Assembly: GCA_026874595.1 (NCBI GenBank)
Contig: CM049306.1
Location: 98,011,642-98,075,641 of the forward strand
DNA: 64,000 bases
Direction of reading: 5' to 3'
Source of the DNA: Sipunculus nudus
Taxonomy: Eukaryota; Annelida; Sipuncula; Golfingiida; Sipunculidae
The first letter of the stretch is position 1; each line of letters begins with the position of its first letter. Below the pieces are notes generated by a model. It was not told the origin of the DNA and did not search any database. It was given only the letters and a program-made list of their open reading frames with translations. The translations under genes were made by a program, and so were the position numbers. Shown in pieces: positions 13,401-28,400 of this stretch.

Positions 13401-16400
13401 CTTTCATATCAGGTTACGTCTTGTCATCAGTGCATACCATATTCTTTCTTAATTTTAAATAATGCAATCCTCCTTCACTTACGGGCCAGTTCATTTCCAT
13501 TGTCACCATCGTGTACAGCCACAGGCAGCTGGTATGTCCTGATGTGTGCCGTGGAGTCACCACCAAACATAACATGCTGACCTCCTGAAAAACAAGAGAT
13601 CTTAAGCCCATGACAACAAATCACAGACATGCAGTGTCAAAACAACAAAAGGCTTAAATATGAATGTTTTTCCAAACCTGGAGCTAATTCTGACTTCATC
13701 CTATTCATAAAACTTCAATTTGATCCATTAGTACTTTTTTTTTCTGCTAAAGACCATCAGGATGACAAACAAGCAAATGTCTCATAAACTGAAATTACTC
13801 TACTATTGTTAAGCTATCACCACAGGCAACAGATGATTTTTTTTCTATCTTGGTTGCTTAATCCTTGTTGAGATTGATGATTACTAAAAGGGTAATGACA
13901 AATCTAAGTCAGATACATTTTGACATATTTTAAAATAAGAGCAAATCTGTACTTTCAAGCCCCTCATGACTGAAACGAGCCTTACCTGAGGAAAAGATAT
14001 CTTCTAGCTGCACAAACAAACCATTGTCATCTTGGTTACCAAACAATGCATCTTCAAGATCCTGAAAGTCATCATTGTCACCTTCCATATCAGAACCCTG
14101 CAAATTATAATCAGTTGTACCATCTCCAGTGTCACAAAATGTGAATATTATAAATTTAGCATTTTATTCTATTTCGTGTATTTCAGCACTTATTCCACCT
14201 TGGATGATCAGTCTTGAAGTAACATTTCAACATGCTGTACACAAGACGCAATGATTCACATTTCAGACGGACGAATTATCTTCATTTCATTCATGAGAGC
14301 ACTTTCTATCATGAACTTAATCAAGAATGTAAGTTTTAAGTTACACAGAAACAGATGAAGAATTCACATTTTAAACAAAGGTTGATAAATGAGGCAAAAC
14401 AAATTACTAAATTTCCAATTCAAGATTTACACTAATTTTTGTTAAAATTAGCTAATTTGATCCTATAAGGAAGAGACATAAACAATATAAACTGTAATTT
14501 TTATGTAGTGTTGATAGTGACGGTATTAAACTGTGCTCTACTTTGATGATCAGATTTATTGACCATTGAACATGATATGAATCATTTTACATTTTTGTGC
14601 TGATGCTGTATGTTCATCATCTCATCCATGAGGTGTTTATTTCACTAATATAGAGGCCTAAAAATAAATATACAATATTACTAATAATATTCTGCTGCAT
14701 AAGATTTTACTCTTATAAGATAAAACTTATACTTTGTTGCTGTAGCATGAAATGCTCATCAACAGACTACATATGTAGATCAATACATATTCATATACAA
14801 TATATATATATATATATATATTATTTAAAAAGAGACTGATGATTATCTTGTTATGACCCACCTCATCATCATCATCTTCATCATCTTCCTCTTCAACATC
14901 CTCATCTTCAGCATCACCATGATCATCTTCATCCTCAGGCTCATCCTCGTCAACATCAGCATCATCAGCCTCTGACAGGTCATCGTGCTCGTTGTTATCA
15001 TCTACAGAACACCAAGATTAACAAGTTTACATAGGTTTATTCTGAATGAAGTACAGCACAGCTCTCTACATCATATGGTCCATTTTGGTTAAGGATGATC
15101 AGTTCTCCAAGGTAAACCCACACATTCTCAATATTAGAGAATCGGGAGACAGTATATGTTCATCATTTCATCCACAGTAATATAAAGTGACCATAATTAA
15201 GTCATTTGACTTGCTCACAAACCAGAGGTCCGGTGTTCTGTAAGGGTACCTGAACATTTTTCTTCAATTTCTGTCTCTTGATATCTATGGTTGAAAAAAT
15301 CTATACTTTAAACAATATGCTGTTTACCTAAGCCATTTATGTCCTTGACACAATTATTACAGTGATCAAATGAAATATAAGATAGTACAAGGTCTTGTCA
15401 TATTTCTTACCAATTACCGGTATGCTGAATTTAGACATGATACTTCTTACATAAAATATGTGTTTATATGTATATTCAAAACCAGAAGGCCAAGAGTGGT
15501 GTTAAATTTATTTTTAAAATACAACAAATCAACATTTTTAGTTCCACCTATGATGCAATGATGTATTGCTTACAAAGGCAATGGCATCTTCCATGAAGAA
15601 CTAAACTTATTTAATAAGCAGTCTGCATCTTCCATGAAGAACTAAACTTATTTAATAAGCAGTTGGCACCTTCCATATAGGAATAAACATTTAATGATGA
15701 TGTCGTGTAATCCTAAAGATCGGGGTGATCTGCTGCTTCAGTAAGTAGCTCTGAAGATCAGCTGGTATCTTAGTTAACGTCTACACAAAATGATTTGGTA
15801 TGACTGCTCTCTATCATGATGGTCAGCTGCTTCAGTAAGTAGCTCTGAAACCAGCTGGTATCTTAGTTAACATCTACACACAATGATTTGGTATGACTGC
15901 TCTCTATCATGATGGTCAGCTGCTTCAGTAAGTAGCTCTGAAGACCAGCTGGTATCTTAGTTAACGTCTACACAAAATGATTTGGTATGACTGCTCTTTA
16001 TCATGATGGTCAGCTGCTTCAGTAAGTAGCTCTGAAACCAGCTGGTATCTTAGTTAACATCTACACACAATGATTTGGTATGACTGCTCTCTATCATGAT
16101 GGTCAGCTGCTTCAGTAAGTAGCTCTGAAACCAGCTGGTATCTTAGTTAACATCTACACACAATGATTTGGTATGACTGCTCTCTATAATATTGGTCAGC
16201 TGCTTCAGTAAGTAGCTCTGAAACCAGCTGGTATCTTAGTTAACATCTACACACAATGATTTGGTATGACTGCTCTCTATCATGATGGTCAGCTGCTTCA
16301 GTAAGTAGCTCTGAAACCAGCTGGTATCTTAGTTAACATCTACACAGAATGATTTGGTATGATTGCTCTCTATCATGATGGTCAGCTGCTTCAGTAAGTA

Positions 16401-19400
16401 GCTCTGAAACCAGCTGGTATCTTAGTTAACATCTACACAGAATGATTTGGTATGACTGCTCTCTATCATGATGGTCAGCTGCTTCAGTAAGTAGCTCTGA
16501 AACCAGCTGGTATCTTAGTTAACATCTACACAGAATGATTTGGTGTGACTGCTCTCTATCATGATGGTCAGCTGCTTCAGTAAGTAGCTCTGAGAACCAG
16601 CTGGTATCTTAGTTAATGTCTAAACAGAATGATTTGGTATGACTGCTCTCTATCATGATGGTCAGCTGCTTCAGTAAGTAGCTCTGAAAACCAGCTGGTA
16701 TCTTAGTTAACGTCTAAACAGAATGATTTTGTATGATTGCTCTCTATCATGATGGTCAGTGGCTTCAGTAAGTAGCTCTGAAACCAGCTGGTATCTTAGT
16801 TAACGTCTACACAAAATGATTTGGTATGATTGCTCTCTATCATGATGGTCAGCTGCTTCAGTAAGTAGCTCTGAAACCAGCTGGTATCTTAGTTAACGTC
16901 TACACAGAATGATTTGGTATGATTGCTCTCTATCATGATGGTCAGCTGCTTCAGTAAGTAGCTCTGAAACCAGCTGGTATCTTAGTTAACGTCTAAACAG
17001 AATGATTTTGTATGATTGCTCACTATCATGATGGTCAGTGGCTTCAGTAAGTAGCTCTGAAACCAGCTGGTATCTTAGTTAACGTCTAAACAGAATTATT
17101 TTGTATGATTGCTCACTATCATGATGGTCAGCTGCTTCAGTAAGTAGCTCTGAAACCAGCTGGTATCTTAGTTAACATCTACACAGAATGATTTGGTATG
17201 ATTGCTCTCTATCATGATGGTCAGCTGCTTCAGTAAGTAGCTCTGAAACCAGCTGGTATCTTAGTTAACGTCTAAACAGAATGATTTGGTATGACTGCTC
17301 TCTATCATGATGGTCAGTGGCTTCAGTAAGTAGCTCTGAAAACCAGCTGGTATCTTAGTTAACGTCTAAACAGAATGATTTGGTATGATTGCTCTCTATC
17401 ATGATGGTCAGCTGCTTCAGTAAGTAGCTCTGAAACCAGCTGGTATCTTAGTTAACGTCTACACAGAATGATTTGGTATGATTGCTCTCTATCATGATGG
17501 TCAGCTGCTTCAGTAAGTAGCTCTGAAACCAGCTGGTATCTTAGTTAACGTCTAAACAGAATGATTTTGTATGATTGCCCACTATCATGATGGTCAGTGG
17601 CTTCAGTAAGTAGCTATGAGAACCAGCTGGTATCTTAGTTAACGTCTAAACAGAATGATTTTGTATGATTGCTCACTATCATGATGGTCAGCAGCTTCAT
17701 CCTCTGAGATGTCCTGGCTCGTCATCTGAAGGTCGGCTGAAACGAGCTCTCCCGGCTCCAGCTCCACATCAATCATTACTTCTGAGTCCCCTGGTCCTGC
17801 TGCAGGTTCATCATCATTACCTGAAATAAGTATGTACATGTTATACTCCAGAAGACAGAATAAAGATTTAGTCACAGGAGGACAGAATGATAAAACAGCA
17901 AAACAGATTTTCAGAAAAACAGACACCAATGCTGAGCTACTGCAATAATCCAATAATTGGTAATGATATTGTAATGATTTTATAATGTATGCCTATCAAG
18001 ATCCTATGAAAAACTGTTAGATACTGCACAAGAGTTGGCAAGGAAGTGCATGTGAATACATTTAATAGTTGTGTAACTTAAGGTTATGTGAAGTTCTGTC
18101 ACTTGGTCAGACTTACTTCCTCTCATTATTATTTCTCCGATGACCTGATCTTCTGGATTCCTTGTACTGTCTCTCTGCAGGAGCTCGTCTATCACATCCT
18201 CCAATACCTCCGTCTGAAATATTCTAACTGGCCTTATTGCTCAGGTCCATTTTTACATAAAACATCTCTTGGTAAAAATAGATTAATCATGATGGATATT
18301 GATCATCCCTACTTTATTTTGAAAGATGACACCAATCATCATGCTGTGCGAAAATCATGATTTCATCATGCAGCAATTTTTGCACAGGACTTTATCATTT
18401 TTCAAGGCATCTTGTTTCAAGCTTAGTAATTGGTGTGCAGTGGCATCACTGTCAACAAGTGAACACTGAACCATCTAGTGGAAAGTGTAAATCAAACAAA
18501 GAAGCAAAGTACTTAATGATCACCTTTTGGTAAATTAAGTCCATGAATATATTTTTAAAATGTCTTGCAAACTGCAAAACCACACAAAAACAACAAAAAA
18601 TGAAAATTATTTGTTTAGCTTTGTTCATGAAAAATGTTATTTTACTATTTACAACAGGTCCTATTAAACCTACCTGTCCTTGACTGTCCATGTCTGGTTC
18701 CACTGCGACTCCGCCAGGTACAGTATCATCGTTCTCATCCTGGTACGTGGTCTCCGTCACATCCTCTATCCTCACCTGGTCATCAATGTTGATGTTCATC
18801 TGCTCCGTGTTTGTCTCTTCTCCTGCAGGAGCTGGTAATGACATCATACATATGTAAGGTAAGCCAGTAAAACAGCTCAATATTCATTTTAATAGTGTTT
18901 ATATAAATCCAGATACTGTTAACAGTAAATAAAACTGAAGAGGTATTCAAGTACCTTGAAAAATATACAAGTTTCTTAAAAGCAAAACCATTTCCTGGTT
19001 TGGGTGAACCCTGTACAGATATCATTGAATATGACAGTCCTCTAACCTCTGACATTTTAGTGAACCTCACAAGTTATTATGTGATATTTTGAAGGGAGTG
19101 TGTCAGACATGTTCTGGTGTATTTTCAGATTACAAATTCTGTCCCTAACTCTTTTTACTTACCTGTGGGTGTTCTGTCTGCAGCCGATTCATCCACCACT
19201 CCCTCCGTTTGCGAGACCTCGGCTGGGACCTTGGATTTATTTTTCAGACTAGGCACAGTTTGGGGCTGGTTAACTATGCGTGAGAGCATCTCTAGAGGCT
19301 TCAAGGCTGCATTGATTGTATTTGCGATGCTGGGACTAGACAAATCAAGGCTGTGTGGAATACGAGCTAGATCAGTGACCAGGCCTCGTTTTAACAACAA

Positions 19401-22400
19401 CCGGACCATATTATTGACTATACTCTGCTGACCTTTAAACACCTGGTTGGGCATTTGGCCAGGTGTTGGGCACGACTCTATCACAGTGGTTACAATCGCA
19501 GTTAAAGCCTGTATGCGAGCATGTTTGTCCGTGCTCTCTGGGAGAGCCAACGCCCGCTGTAGAGCTCCTTTCAGTTCATTAACTAGCGTAGCCTGGGCCT
19601 CAGGACTGTGGTTACAAGCTGCAATACTAGCCAGCAGTACCCGAGATAATGCAGCACAGTCCTTGTCTCCTGCTGTCTGGCAAGGAGGAAGAAGCTGGTC
19701 CAAGATGAACGCCAGCACATTACAGTCCTGTCGAGAAACAAAGCACATACAGAACTCATTTATTTGACACGGCAATAAATAGACTCCAATTGTATTTCAT
19801 ACAAATCATAAATTATTTTTATGTTAATGATTACTGAAATTTGACTTTATAATTAAATGCATGACAGCATACTACAAAATCTACACACAGACATATGTCA
19901 TGAGCAATGATTTCAATCACATTCAAATAACTTCAAAATTATAGGAGTACTGGGAAAAATAAGAACAAGGATGCCAGGAATTCAATCCTAAAAATCAGCT
20001 TTAGTTAATGGTTGTCATGTAGAAGGCTTGGCATGGATGATCAGATCTGTGATTGGACCTTAAAAAAGGGCCCAAATGTCACAAATATGTCAACACGATA
20101 GACAAATGATTCATATTTTAAAGGACGAATGAGATCATCCTCTCATCTATGTTTTTGCACATTTCAGCAAATGTATATATATTGCTTTTTACTATAAATA
20201 CTAACATTTACAGTCTATACGCTTAAATTAATAATACAAATCAGCTAATCTGATTACTCTAACATTTTTTATAAAAAGCTAATGTCCTTTCAACTAAAAC
20301 AATTACTTAGTGTCCCCTACATTAAAGTTAATTCAAATTAGAATACTGATGATTACTGCTGGTTATTATATGTGCTCTACTAAGATGATCAGATCTCGAC
20401 AGTTAACACAATATGAATCACTCCCATGTCAGTGACGCAAATAGATCATCATCTCGTCAATGCCAATGAAGAATGGGGACTGAAAATTTTTTATATTGAT
20501 TTCAATTTTTTATTCATTAAAAGACGAAAAAAATCTACCCTGACATGGACTAGCACATACAGACTTGTTAAAAGCCTCACCTGTGTGACCAGTTCTGACT
20601 GGCCAGCTTGGAAAGTGTGCTGGGAAATCATTTGCGCAATGCCTCCATACGATCTCACAAGCTCCGCTAACAGTCTGAGGATCATAGATTTGGGCAGCAG
20701 GGGGCGCTTTTTCTTCTCCTCAGCTTCCTTGACCTTGGGATCCACAGCTTGCGTTGATGACGAGCCGTTTTCTTCTCCACCTGTCTCCAAAGTCCCACTG
20801 TTCACTGATGAATGAGTCTGTCCAAACAATACAGAACAGTTCAAACCAGGAGTTCAAACAACAGGAATTAGACAAAAATGCGTGTTCACTGGTTATAAAC
20901 TGCATCTTGAACACCATCCTACATGTATTTACTTTGACATATCTACACTTGACTTTAAAAGAAAAGACCATGGTGGAAAACAAGAGAGAGGAAATCAAAA
21001 CCAGGTCACAGTGGTTGACATATTTAATGAATTTTTGCTACAAATCTGTGTGCTTCTGTCCAAGATTACAAGACAACCCTTAAAGGCATTCAATATATTT
21101 CCTTGTGAAGAAAAACATTGAATTGCAGTGACTAAATCTTTACAATAAATCCATTCACGTTTGATTTGCAGTGAGATGTCACCTGCTAACACAAATTAAA
21201 CATCTGGATAGCTTTATACTATAATACACAGCACCATACTGTATTACTTTGAATTGAAAAACAGCTTGTGTACAATCTGAGGTTTGACAGACCATGTGCT
21301 CCTGGTATGGATGATCAGAATTCATGACTATCAGTCATTTCATCCAGCATTGATGGAACAATTCACATTTCAGTCGAAGGATGTGATCATCATTTCATCT
21401 GTATGCTGAACTACATGATCGCAATAAAACTTAAACACAGTTTTAAAATACAGGCATACAAGCTAATCATTATATTAAGGTTAAGTAGCTCTAAACAACT
21501 GCTAAAAATTTGGAAGCTGGAAGGATATTAAATGAAAAGCACTAACTATTGTGAATTTACTTATATTACATTTTTAACAGAAAGCAACTTAATTAATATT
21601 AATGATACTAAAACTTACAAATTAAATTTAATGATGATCAGATCACGGTTTGCTGAACATGATTTGAATTATTCACATTTCAGTGGTCAAAAAGGTTCAT
21701 CCTCTCATCCATAACAGTGAGCCATAGAAAGAAATGTTTTGTTGATTATAAACAAATGTTGGTGTTCATGAGCAGCTAGACATGGACGATCAGTAAGTAC
21801 TCAGATCTGATCACATCGGGTAATGCTGTGTTGATGATTCACATTTCAGAGATGGATAACATCATCCTCTCATCAATATGTATGTGCAGGTCCTGATTAA
21901 TCTTAACAATAAGTCTCAAAGTTTTAACACCTATATTAAAAGTACCAGGATTATTAAATATTCTACATTTGTAGAACATGTAAGAAATAACTTTCTTTAT
22001 AATGTAATGCAGATGAGAAGGATGATTTGGAATAAGAACTGACATCAATAACATTAACTGTTGGATTACTTTATTCCAATGACTGAGGGTGGCAGATACT
22101 AGAATGACCTTGTGCACATTATGATGATTACCAGATATTTTAAATGAACATGATTTGAGTCATTCACATCAGACGTCAAAGTGCTTCATTGTCTCATCCA
22201 TAATATATCATCTGGAATGGCTATGATATATATACAAGGCCACAAAAATCATGGTTCTATATTAATGCTTTTCCTATTTCTCAAAGACTATTTTTTGAGT
22301 GAGCATTTGCATGAACATTTTAAGGCTTTGACCCAGATGTAGGCTGTGTAACAACTCGGACCCAATTATATTGGCCACAGTAATACTCAGCCCCAAAAAT

Positions 22401-25400
22401 GACCCAGGCAAAAAGTCCAAGGATATCAAAATTCTATTCCTTGCAGACAAGCTGCGTTTATCACCAAAGTAGCTTCTCTGATAAACATACACTCATGAAA
22501 ACTTTTCTTCCTCTCCCGGAGGCTAGGATGCTTCGACGAACATATAACTTGCCTTCACCCCACATAACATCACCCCTCGAATTGTGAATACAGGACAATG
22601 TAACCATTACCTGGTCGTTAACACTTTACCTGAACACCTGGCACAGCTTCATCCTCCTGGGCGGGCATACTCATCGCACTGTCCTGTCGTAGGATGCTGT
22701 GGCTTTGACTGATCTCGCGTGTCACTTCATTCACCACCTCCTGGAGAGCGTCTGCTAAGGACTGCACCTGACGGCTCTCTTGAGAATTTGTTGTTTCACC
22801 TGCGGAAATATTATCAACTTTCATGATGATGTATACATACTCCTTCACCATGCTTATGTTCACTGTGATTAATTTCTGCCAACAATTACAATTATTCCTG
22901 CACAAATAATAAACAGCAAACAATGCAGACAATTTTTCTTATATAATGAGAGGACAGGACCATGGTCTGGTGTGACACTGTCTGGTGCATGAGCATTAAG
23001 GCGAACATATAATAAGATTGATATGCTATTAAAATTATCATTCCTTTGGGGTATCTGGTTTCATATGTTAGGAGCTGAGGATTATCCTGAAATCATTAAC
23101 ACATTAAAACAGATCTCTGAGGTTCTATCAAGAATTCATCATTTTTCCCTTTGAAGCAATAGCAGGGCCTGGACCAGGGACATGAAGCTCCCTCAGTAGA
23201 ATGCCTTAAATATTAGGCAATGTCTGAATGAAGAATTAATAATATCGGGGAAAGGGCAGAAAGGTGACAACCATTCCGCAGCTAAATCTCCTGATGAGCA
23301 AGCCTTATACAGCATTGGTTTTTCACCATTATTAATAACTTCTAATGAAACCAAATAACACATGCTGGGTCTCTAAATGTGGACTGACAATAAGTAAAAC
23401 AGCTGAATAAGCAAGGACAACTATTGTGTACATCAGTCAGTAAATACCAGCAACATTCCACAGAAGCTCTCATCTTCACAGAAAAACAGAATCTGATAAA
23501 TGATTAAAAAGTCAGCTGTACCATGGGATGTGTCCTTGTCACAAGCGTACTTTGCACACAAGGCGTTGAGTAGATCCTGAAGCACCTCCTTGGCAGGTCC
23601 GTCTGTGGGTGGGACTGATCCTGCTTGACTCTGTAACCTCTGTAGGATCTGTGGTGTGTTGGCGCTGACTAGTCGAGCCTCAAACTCATCTGCATCTGTA
23701 ACAGTAACAACCACACAAATAATGGTCATACATTTAATGCATACATCTTTACTGTTAAACTTAAGACAAGCTCGCTTAAGAAAGGGTTCATAGACTAGAA
23801 TTGCCACTAAAAAGTTTTTGTATGCACCTGTTCTTGAATTCATACAAATACTGGCAGATATAGGCATGGAAAACGAAACATTTCTTATTGTAAAATAACA
23901 TGTGAATATCCCACACACATTATTTCTGCTGAAATCTAGCCAATCCACTCAAGGGACTTTACTTTCTTTACATAATTTAAGTATTTCACTGTTAGCCCAA
24001 GGTCTTTCATATCAAGTAATAATCGAGCTCAATCAGTTTGTTTATCATACTTGAACAAGAGCACCGCAAACGTGCATATTACGCCCATTGTGTATCCGGT
24101 GATCTCTGACCTCATTAAATGAGTGAATTTTGCTGAGAAGGTAATTCAGGTGAGAAAGTCTATTGGTAAATATATATAATGAGTTTCATTAAAACCAATA
24201 AGATTTTTGGTAAGTCATCAAAGTGCTTCCAAAGTGTGGTGACCTCTGACCTCATGCAATATGCATGGATTTTGCTGGAAATCGAACTTAGGTGAGATAA
24301 TTTATTGACTAACATTTCTGATGAGTTTTATAAAAATTCTTCTTTAAGTTATTGCAGCCACACTACAAAGTAGGCTAGTGACCTGTGACCTTATCAAATA
24401 TGCATGGATGTTGCCCATAATCAAACTTGGGTGAGATAATCTGTTGGTTAGGAGTTAAGGTGAGTTTCATCAATATCCATCAAAGCCCCCCATAAGTTAT
24501 CGCGGTGACACTAAAAGTTAACGGACGGACAGATGGACGGTGGGTATACCATAATAATCCTGTCATTTGACTTGCGTATGTATAAAGATTTAACTGACAG
24601 GCGAAATGGGCAAAGACTGTCGGAGTAAAATTTCTTTCAATATGCAATAACCTGACTAAGGTTAAGTGACAAAATTCACCTCTGTTTGTTGGTGCTGTTG
24701 GTAACCCTACTCGAAGATTAGCCTTTGCTACTGACTTGAATATACTGGCTTCCCGGCAGGCAGCAGGGGCCAGTACACGTAGGACATAGTTCATCTCACG
24801 AGATCCCATGCTGCCTTGAGCGACACCTGTAAGACTGGATCCTATACCTCCTGTGGCTGCTCTGACTACCTGTAAGTCCAGACAAAAACACCTGAATAGA
24901 TGTATATATAAGCTATCTTTACAAGTCAAACACTTGGTACAAAAACACCTGTACATATATATGTATATATAAGCTATATATACTAGTCAAACACACTCAT
25001 GGCAAAAACACCCGTATGGATGTATATATTAGCAATCTATACAAGTCAAACACACAAAGTACAAAAAACACTTTCAGCAGTAGATTTAATTAAGTCAGAA
25101 TACAAACATAAGAGAAAATATTAAATAAGTTTAATAACTTTCATATGATTGAATATTTTTTGGCTCCTGATTTGATCATATTAAGAATGCATTCATTATA
25201 TGGTGGTTTGAGTCCTTGGTCTCATGGTATGGTTTCAAATCTTGAGGCAGTCTCAGCACAGAAAAGGCTAAAGACCACTTCAATGATATGATTTATTCAA
25301 CAATATCTTACCCTTAATTTAATTTTGCTTGAATTATGTTTTACATTTCCAGCAGCTAAAATTTGGTTGTTTTAGAGCCAATGACTGGTCCTAATTTGTC

Positions 25401-28400
25401 TAACTGCATGCTAAACAGTAAAGAGTGCTTTATAATATAGCTGTACAGGTGCATTACAATAAGTATAATGAGGCCCATGATAACTATAGACTCTATGGTT
25501 CTTATCTTTCCAGAATACAACAAGGGACCCATGGGTCACTGTGCTCAGCTGACGTTAACCTTGAAGGTAAAAATCTAAAATAATATCTAATGGAGATAAA
25601 GTGTAAGAGGCAGAGGTAATAAAGGCCATGGTTGGTTTATATGACTGGTTTGTATTGATGAGCAAGAAATTGTTGCAAATAATATTTTGTGACCTGACCA
25701 TGTGTTTCCTTATGATGAAACTGAAACATGTGAGCAGTTTGTGAACAAATGATCTGTACTATTACCATGATCATTAGTTGGCTTTTTGATTAACTGTTGA
25801 CATTTCAGTAGTTTACACATTTATTCAATTGAATCTATTTTTCTGTATAATATATATTATTAAATATATATGTATTTTTTTATGAAATGTATACAGTTGA
25901 AATATAACTAATTAACAACATAAAACAGGGCAAACAAAGCCTGATGTCAAATTCTGCTGAGGCAGGAAAATAATGAACAAAAGTTTGTATTAAATCCTAT
26001 TTTTTTATCACATCATTTTTTTTAAATTTAAGTTTATATTTCTATACATTTCCAATATATCATATATATCTGAATATAAAAGTTTATTCATAGTTCTCAA
26101 TTGCATCATCATAAATCTCAATCTTGTCAGATGACACCATATCATGCATACAAATGTTTATTTTTTTTACCACAAAAATATGTTTCAAATCTACAAAACA
26201 ATAAATATATAAAAATAATACTTGATTTAGATTTCACAATTTTTAATTGTGTCTTTATTTATCCATAATCTGTTTCATATTTTATAAATTTAAGCATACT
26301 GATGGGTTCAATTAAATTTGTTAAAATCATTTAAAAGAAAATTGATTTCTTTAAACATGCTACATTACACAACATTGCATCTTCTGGATTACACCCTGAA
26401 TTACTTTTTCAAGGAAAGTTTTTGCATATCGGAGTGAAAACAGCATTACAATTAAGGAGATACAGTGAAAACAATAACAATTACTGCATAACACTTGGCG
26501 GGTTGGGTTTGCGGTGGGGGGGATTGGGATGGTGATATGAGAATAACTGTACACCTGTCACAGCAGGGGATTTCCCCCAGTGACTGTAACAAATCAGAAA
26601 CCCTGGCACAGCTGACTTCCAGTGACCTGGAGTTGGACCCTGCATCTGTAATCAAAGCAAATGACTACAATAGAGCCTCAAGAGAAAAATCAATAACTAA
26701 CTCAATTTTCAAGCTTTTATTTTCAAATTTCAGATTTAAACAAATTAAATATTTATGTTTACATGCTGTGAAAATTAAATCAATGGTACCTACAGGAAAA
26801 AAACGTGCCATGGTCAAAGTTGGGCAAAATTTAAGGTACTGATTTTATTTTTATGCTAATAACTTAAAAAATTTACAAAATTCAGATCTAATTGTGGGTA
26901 AACAATTGAATCTTAATTAAACATAGTTATATACTTGGGAAAATAGACTCTAGTTTCAAAATTTTTCATGTTAAGTGAGTAAATATTTTTCCTGTTTTTT
27001 TTACAAAGTCCATTATGTTCAGGCCCATAACTTAAAGAATTTATACTTCACATACTTAATTTCTGGTATGTACACAGGAACTATATAGAGGAATATTTAT
27101 GGTGAATATGAGGAAAAACAGATGAGTGGTTTTGATATTAGGAAGTCCTGAAGTGTGAAAATAGGATTTTAATAAAAAATTGAGGTTTTTCCTTAATTTC
27201 TTAAAGGAACGAAGTCGCAAAGACCCAGTTTTCCGCTTGGTAGGAGATCTTGGGGACATCTAACATTATGCTGAATTTTGGATTCCTAGGTCTTACGGTT
27301 TCAAAACGTGCCACATCTACGGACGGACGGACAGACGGACGGACGGACAGACAATGGACCACGACTATAGCTCAGATGACTTATAGTCAGCTGAGCTAAA
27401 AAACGGAAGCAACCACTAACCTTTTCCATTGTGTCTTTCAGTACTGTTGAATCTTCCAGGACATGGCGTAAAATTAAAGCCGCTAAAGAAGTGAAGCCCT
27501 GGAAAGCTGAAGCCTGAGTCAGTCCCAGGAGCAGCCTGCAGCCTCCCAACTCAGCGAACTGTATCGCATGCTGGTGTTCACGTGTCAGACGCAGGGTCAG
27601 CCTCAATGTGGCATGCAGTGTGTCCTGATCCACAGGAAGGCCGATCATCGCAACCAGTGACCTGAAGACAACAAAGCAATGTGGAAATGTGTAAACTTTG
27701 GCGTAGTATGAGTCACAGACTGCTTTTTCCGTTTCATCTTATATTTAGTAAATCAAACTGCATCTAATAATCAACACTCTTGCTAAGTAATGAAGTTGCT
27801 ACATAATGTGCCAAATAAAAACACAATTCATATACATCTGTGATTTAACAGACCAAATGTCACTGGTAATGGATGATCAGTCCTCAACGAATGATTGTCA
27901 ATTCATCAAGTGAAAATGGAACGATTCACATTTCAGAGACGAAGGGGATCATCATTTCATCTTTATTATTTATAATATAACCAGCTATAAAACACAAAAA
28001 CTGTCTACATTAGGGAAATACACTTTTAAAATATGATCAGGATTAAAGATATAAAAAGTTATAAAGATGCCCTTAGAAATTAATAAAATTCCCAGGGGGT
28101 TTAACTAAAAAGTGTGGGCTATTATTAATAAAATGTTTAACTACATTAATTTTTACAGAAGGCTATTGAAATAACTGGTCATAAATTGTTTACTTTATGA
28201 TGATCAGTATCCCGTTTCCTAAACATGATTTGAATCGTTCACATTTCAGTTGTGCAAGAGAGGTTCATCCTCTCATCCATTACAGTAAATGAGGTTTTCA
28301 ATATCCATCAAGATACTATTTATATATGAACAGGGCTTCTGGACTGGGGTTGGATAGTAAGGAGTACCACCAGTGCCACTGCTCCTACATCACATAAAGA

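Noticed and set aside
18290-18400. ATGATGA strings in the intron between w45 and w46
   Set aside because: Two C-box-like strings, but no D box with a closing stem; judged chance.
26495-26842. 115-aa plus-strand ORF inside element copy A
   Set aside because: The frame is not kept in copy B and the peptide is low-complexity; no sign of transposase motifs.
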